Source: Benincasa hispida
Taxonomy: Eukaryota; Streptophyta; Magnoliopsida; Cucurbitales; Cucurbitaceae
Direction: 5' to 3'
Length of the DNA: 64,000 nucleotides
Assembly: GCF_009727055.1 (NCBI RefSeq)
Contig: NC_052355.1
Span: 5,584,183 to 5,648,182, forward strand
Shown: one piece after another, positions 58,908 through 64,000 of the stretch
Layout of the letters: every line of letters begins with the position of its first letter
Position numbering within the stretch: position 1 is the first letter of the stretch
Position numbers and translations under genes: made by a program
Notes under the pieces: model-generated
Told to the model about the DNA's origin: nothing
The model's database searches: none
The model's input: only the letters and a program-made list of their open reading frames with translations

Positions 58908-59600
58908 TAGTTTTCTACAAAGTCATGGAGCTACATGTCAAATCAAAGCTGTAAACTTGAAGGTAAGATACTTCTAAAAGTCCCTTAAGAGTTTTAATGT
59001 CTTAGATTTGAACGTTGTTAGCCGGAATTAACAAATTTGAATTTTTAGTCACCTTGTCGGAAATAGAGCAACCAAGAAGAAGATTTGTCGATTTCGGGCA
59101 TTCTACGGCAAGTCGAACGACCAAACATGGAGGTATGGTAGTTTAGATGATGAGTAAGAGGCTTGTATAGGTTAATTCTAGCGGGTAAGACCGTAAATGA
59201 ATAATTTAGCCACCAAAAGTAAGAAAATAATGCTCGCTGAAATTCTAGGTTTGTGGGTGGCTAGAGGTTGAAGTCGGCGTTGATCATGTAAATAATACTG
59301 TTAGTGAATCATGTAAATCTTTGTGTCAATCATTACTATTTACATTCTCTTGCTTATTTTTTATTTGTCAATGTCATAACACATTCAATGGCCAAAATAA
59401 CAAAAGCATTAGACATAATTTGCATGAAATACAATTTAAATGTGAAGAGTCTTTAATTAAATCACTTAACAAAACAAAAAAAAAAAAATCTATGTTCAAA
59501 ACATTAGGGTAACACAAATTCACTATGACAACCTAGAACCCAAGCAAAATATCCTATAAAAACTGAAAGAAAATCTAAACATAGAGATCCAATGTGTGGA
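58908..59600. other. Repeat block shared with 15168-15850
   Basis: Same order and close identity to the block at 15168. There the left neighbour is an Athila-like LTR; here it is a plus-strand LTR. The 63-codon open frame at 59321 is in both copies only by shared descent. Confidence 0.6.
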
Positions 59601-61209
59601 AGCAGATCATTCCAAATCCCATTGAGAAAAAAACATAAACAATTACACACTAAATAGAAACGATCATGCTTAAACAGTAAATTACAACATGCTTATTTAA
59701 AAGACTGAACAAGGATAGAGTGTGCAAACCTTTGAAAAACATTTCTTCAAGTATCCCTTGATCATTCAGCAACTCGTTCAATAGCACGAACTCAAATGCA
59801 ACGATAAGAACATGATCTCAACGAACAACTGGATGCACCTCGATCATAATCGAGTTCAATCTGATCCTCGAATGAAACTAGAACAACGCCACAATGGTTG
59901 CCTTGGTATTCTCAGTGTGAGAATCCAGGAGTTGTGGGCTCTGTATGATTTTGGATTGAGGAAAGAAGGAGGTAGACAATTGAGTAAATGGGAGATGAAT
60001 GAAGTCCATCGTATCAACTAGATACTCGATTGTTTAGAAGGACGAAGCCTATTGTATAGCCTTTACTACTTGATCGTATAGAAACAAGTAAAGAAGTAAC
60101 TATCGTATAGTAAACTCGTAACTCGATCGTGTATGCTCTCTATGTTATCGTTTAGTAAACACTTTTACTTGATAGCCTTTTTCGTGAGATTATTCCGAAT
60201 GAATCATCAACTGAATTTTGGAAAACCATTTTCCTTTTATCTCATAGTTATCATAAAACTTCCAATAACCTCCCACTCATTTCAGTTATTAGAGAAAAAC
60301 AATAATTAATTATCATATAATTAATATGTTATAAATAAATATAATAACCAACTTATCATATTATATTTATAACCTATAGTTTTAATATTTCATTATATGA
60401 AACATGTAAACCATAGTTCCTTTTTTATTTTATGGTATTTAATATAAATCATATTTATATTAATTCCTCCAATGATAATGTATCAATTACATTGAATCAA
60501 TTATATCACATATAATTGAATTTCCTCTTGTTAATTTGAATACTTTATATTAAACCAAAATCTGATGCTCAACTTGAACCTATTGAGCTACTAAGGGGAC
60601 CTCATGGACCTGTAGCTTGAAGCTCCAATGGTACGTGAATCACTGATTAAAGTCTTTAATCACGAGATCCACCATCCGTTAACTATTGGTCACTCCACTA
60701 GAGACTAACAGTTGCACTCTTCACACTTCATATATATTTTTGTGTCCATATGACCAATCAATAGTACAATGACCCTTAACAAATCGCTCGTAAGTACAAC
60801 TGGGCCAATTCACCGTTTTGCTCCATGTAGTTACATCTAACTTCTTAAGTACCACTGATTCCTCTAATAAACAATAATTCATAGTCTACTATGACTAAGT
60901 CCTCTCGGGACATGAGAAGGTGTGGCCACCATGTTCAAGACCCGGAATCAACTTTTGAGGGAGCAATTTATCTACTTACCCCTCTTCGAGAAAGGAGTGA
61001 ATTTCGTCTTGTGTAGCTGAGTTCTCAGCTCCCCAGTCAGATGAATCCCCAAAATGGTAGGCTTGTTGAGTTTGCAATCTGGGCACTCTCACCCATACAA
61101 ATCAAAGGACCGCCCTCATAGGCAGGAATTCCCAACTCACTTAGGATTAAGGTCATGTCACCCATGGTCATTCTAGTAAAATGTAAGTCTCAATTATCAA
61201 CGGCGTTAT
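59601..61209 (-). repeat. Copia LTR, partial, minus strand
   Basis: Paralogue of 15851-17430, with the CGATCGTTTAG and ATCGTATAG cluster at 60010-60150. It is cut at 61209 by a plus-strand copia LTR. Confidence 0.8.
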
Positions 61210-61312
61210 TGTTTGGATTGGTGTCCTAATTCTCCCGGAGTCTCGTTGTTTTATAAAGATGCACATTGTTCAATGAATAAAATAAGTGTTATTTAATTCT
61301 GCATTTACTCAT
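61210..61312 (+). repeat. Copia LTR 5' part, plus strand
   Basis: Starts TGTTTGGATTGGTGTCCTAA, the reverse complement of the copia-1 LTR end. It is interrupted at 61312 by an Athila-like LTR and resumes at 62897. Confidence 0.82.
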
Positions 61313-62896
61313 TGATGATGGGCAGAAATGCACGTCATCATAGGCCTTTTATTTAGAATTATGAGGATTGTTAAGTGAAATATGCGGCGAATATGTTAGG
61401 AATTCAAGAGAAAATGAGTTTGGTCGTTTGACATTAAGAATCTCAGCTAACCCACTATTATGCATTATTATGCGTTCAATTGTCTATCTTTGTAGCTAAC
61501 GCAGGAAGCGGACGTATACGCGGAAGCCAGGCTATCGCAAAGACGGCAGCATGCGGAGAATTTCTCCATCGCAAAGGCGAGCGCCTGTCTCTTATACACA
61601 TCTAGATGTGTATAAGAGACAGGCCTTAACACACATCTCTTGGAAGCAAGACATTGCTTCCTGCTCGCCCTTCCATTTCTCTTCTTTTCTTTTATTGTAT
61701 TGTATTACATTTTGGCTTAAGAAATTAATACATTTTGTGATAAATGCATTTCTGTATTTTCCTTCGATTCCATCTCCATCTTTATTTACTTAGCATCTTT
61801 AACTTTCATTGCATCACTTAGTGAGACTGTTAGAGTATCGATACTTAATCATGTGCCATAGAAATATGAAACACGTAGCAAACCACTAGGAGGTGTACGT
61901 TGTGTGAGTGTTATGAGAAAACCTTATTTTCTTAGTGTGAAGTTGTGGCAACGCTTGTCTATAGGCGGATGCAATGCTTGTCTATGAGTAAAGTCAGCAA
62001 CAACTAACTGCCTGGGAGGGTAAGTGGTTGGTCGCATTAAGCAATGTAAGCTAGTATTCACTAGAGATAGAAATAATCTTATGTCAGCCAAGTTTATGCG
62101 GTTACCTTGTCTTATGAGCGCATCATTCATCATTTAGGCATACTTGGGAAAGTAGTCTAAAACCCAAATCTAAGACTCGAGAGAGCGGATTAGAACACAT
62201 AAGCAAGAATGGGGAACTTAGAGATAAGCTCCATTTTCTATTACACAACGTATGCACCCTATGGAGAGGACATTGCATGCATCGAAGAAGTTGGATACGG
62301 TGGTATGTGGTCATCTTGTTTATGTGTGGGAGCACATGAGCGGGAATAGAGACTTAGGAATAAGGCCTCTTGACACTTCGCATATATATCGCATGCGTCC
62401 TAGAATTAGGCACAAGTTTGTATAGTATGATCGCATAGCTTACGTTGGCTGGGGTTGCCCTTGCGGTCAATCTTAAGGGTTGCGATGAAAACATCCTCAC
62501 CATTTTATCTATTTTTCCATGAATTTACTACGCGTCAACAGTTTCTTTGTCTCTACCTCTCATTCATACTTCCACTACTTTGTCTGTTAGTTAGGAGTAG
62601 GAGTAGTTTGTAGCTCAAAACCCCCATCATCCTTTTATTCATCCGCCGCAAACACATCATCGCATACATTTAGCTACAAGTCCCTGAGTTTGACCTCGGA
62701 TCACCCAAGAAACTTGCGTTCTCGTTATACTTGGCGAGAGTGCAAGAAAAATTGTGACAGGAACGCATGGTCATTACATACATTCGTAATCGCATATTGC
62801 ATAGTCCAACGCATGACAACCGATGCATGAGAACTAACGCATAATTTAAGACATGCATTGCATAATTGCATTCACCCTCCTAATTTTACGTCATCA
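61313..62896 (+). mobile_element. Athila-like solo LTR with assembly damage
   Basis: Begins TGATGATGGGCAGAAATGCACG and ends TTTTACGTCATCA. Flanks are CTCAT and CTCAA, so a 5-bp target duplication with one change. No internal region is present. A 38-bp sequencing adapter at 61585 lies where the middle of the LTR, including the promoter, should be, so the real LTR is longer. Confidence 0.8.
61585..61622. other. Nextera (Tn5 mosaic end) mate-pair junction adapter
   Basis: Bases 61585-61603 are CTGTCTCTTATACACATCT, the Tn5 mosaic end used in Nextera kits, and 61604-61622 are its exact reverse complement. This is the junction left when tagmented fragments are circularised for mate-pair sequencing. 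It is laboratory sequence, not plant DNA. The two sides are probably not neighbours in the genome. Confidence 0.98.
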
Positions 62897-63187
62897 CTCA
62901 AATCCAATAAACAAAGCTCCTTGGTTATCTTATGTGAACTTAAGCATGTATATGTGATATAAAAGTGGATCATGCCTTAAGTGATAATCTAAATCGGTCT
63001 GTAGTATAAGGATTAAGGTGGGATACCTGATCCTGGTGACACGACCTCAATCCTACAGATGATAGATCCTGACCATTCATGTGGAGACGTGGAGCGGGGG
63101 TGTTCTATAAAAAGAGTTTGTAGAAGACCTGGACCACGAGATGACTAGACACTATATATAACGCTGTTGATACTAGAGACTTAAGAG
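62897..63187 (+). repeat. Copia LTR, continuation, plus strand
   Basis: Continues 61210-61312 after the solo LTR, from 'ctcaaatccaataaacaaagc' to 'gatactagagactt'. It then changes to minus-strand LTR sequence through a short 'aagagagagactgg' join. Confidence 0.8.
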
Positions 63188-63194
63188 AGAGACT

Positions 63195-63444
63195 GGAGCA
63201 ATTTATCTACCTTACCCTCTCGAGAAAGGAGTGAAATTTCGTCTTGTGTAGCTGAGTTCTCAGCTCCCCAGTCAGATGAATCCCCAAAATGGTAGGCTTG
63301 TTGAGTTTGCAATCTGGGCACTCTCACCCATACAAATCAAAGGACCGCCCTCAATAGGCAGGAATTCCCAACTCACTTAGGATTAAGGTCATGTCACCCA
63401 TGTCATTCTAGTAAAATGTAAGTCTCAATTATCAACGGCGTTAT
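63195..63444 (-). repeat. Second copy of 60960-61209
   Basis: Near-identical to 60960-61209 with one-base indels. It starts the second unit of a local duplication with offset about 2235. Confidence 0.85.
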
Positions 63445-63546
63445 TGTTGGATTGGTGTCCTAATTCTCCCGGAGTCTCGTTGTTTTATAAGATGCCACAT
63501 TGTTCAATGAATAAAATAAGTGTTATTAAATTCTGCATTTACTCAT
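63445..63546 (+). repeat. Second copy of 61210-61312
   Basis: Starts TGTTGGATTGGTGTCC; same LTR start and same insertion point of the Athila-like LTR. Confidence 0.85.
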
Positions 63547-64000
63547 TGATGATGGGCCAGAAATGCACGTCATCAATAGGCCTTTTATTTAGAATTATGA
63601 GGATTGTTAAGTGAAATATGCGGCGAATATGTTAGGAATTCAAGAGAAGAATGAGTTTGGTCGTTTGACATTAAGAATCTCAGCTAACCACCTATTATGC
63701 ATTATTATGCGTTCAATTGTCTATCTTTGTAGCTAACGCAGAAGCGGACGTATACGCGGAAGCCAGGCTTATCGCAAAGACGGCCGCATGTGGAGAATTT
63801 CTCCATCGCAAAGGCAAACGCATACGTTGGACGCATGGATGTTACGGCCATCATCGTATGTGTCCATCGCATAGAAGTTGGCGATCGTCAAGTGAATGCG
63901 GCCATCGCATAGAGGTTGCGGTCATCAAATGAATGTGGTCATCGCAAGATTTGAGCTACAATGATGATAACCATTAATAGAGGATGAACGCAAGGTTAGT
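63547..64000 (+). mobile_element. Second copy of the Athila-like LTR, cut by window end
   Basis: Begins TGATGATGGGCCAGAAATG at the same target as 61313. It follows the first copy to the point of the adapter and then continues ('acgcatacgttgg...') into the GCG-rich LTR part that the first copy lacks. It therefore shows what was lost at 61585. Confidence 0.82.

Overview
The window is nuclear DNA of a flowering plant, almost certainly a dicot, from a transposon-packed, gene-poor part of the genome. The evidence is a plant initiator tRNA-Met gene, Ty1/copia elements primed by that tRNA, a Tekay/Del-type Ty3/gypsy chromovirus, and Athila-like gypsy elements with a tRNA-Asp type primer site. A cucurbit is possible but the sequence does not prove it. 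I found no intact host protein-coding gene. The only host gene I can defend is tRNA-iMet at 32207-32278 (minus). All other coding sequence is broken retroelement gag or pol.

Layout. 1-4158: 3' part of an Athila-like element (plus), whose LTR is inflated by a 1.0-kb near-exact tandem copy, sitting in a copia integrase fragment. 4299-13666: copia-1 (minus), with two N gaps. 13667-17661: truncated Athila-like LTR, then a block shared with 58908-61209 and an old copia LTR. 17662-30232: copia-2 (minus), a 12.57-kb full-length element with 5-bp target duplications CTTGT, inserted in that old LTR. About 3.5 kb of its 5' internal region is sequence of near-random character. 30404-36086: AT-rich, with the tRNA gene and LTR or RT fragments. 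36087-37331: truncated copia LTR (plus). 37332-45961: Tekay-like gypsy element (minus) with one complete and one truncated LTR. 45962-47874: copia-3 3' part (minus). 47878-55340: a copia gag fragment (plus) split by a 6.6-kb non-autonomous Athila-like element that keeps gag and protease but no RT or integrase. 55345-55520: half of an iMet tRNA gene plus its flank. 56845-64000: nested LTRs in both orientations, with a second local duplication.

How the parts relate. Nearly every boundary is an insertion of one element in another, so relative ages can be read: the Athila-like gag-PR element is younger than the copia gag it splits, and copia-2 is younger than the LTR it splits. All pol genes are dead: copia-1 integrase has Asp to Asn and a stop at the catalytic Glu, copia-2 RT has YVYN in place of YVDD, and the gypsy protease has lost DSG.

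Assembly caution. A perfect 38-bp Nextera mate-pair junction adapter lies at 61585-61622. The two local duplications (2218-4206 and 60960-64000) differ mostly by single-base indels, as expected if one locus was assembled twice from noisy reads. The block at about 23750-27320 may be unpolished or spurious fill. These are the strongest anomalies in the window. I found no convincing new biological system; the most interesting biological leads are a palindromic motif shared by several copia LTR families, covarying hairpin repeats in the gypsy LTR, and the gag-protease-only Athila-like element.
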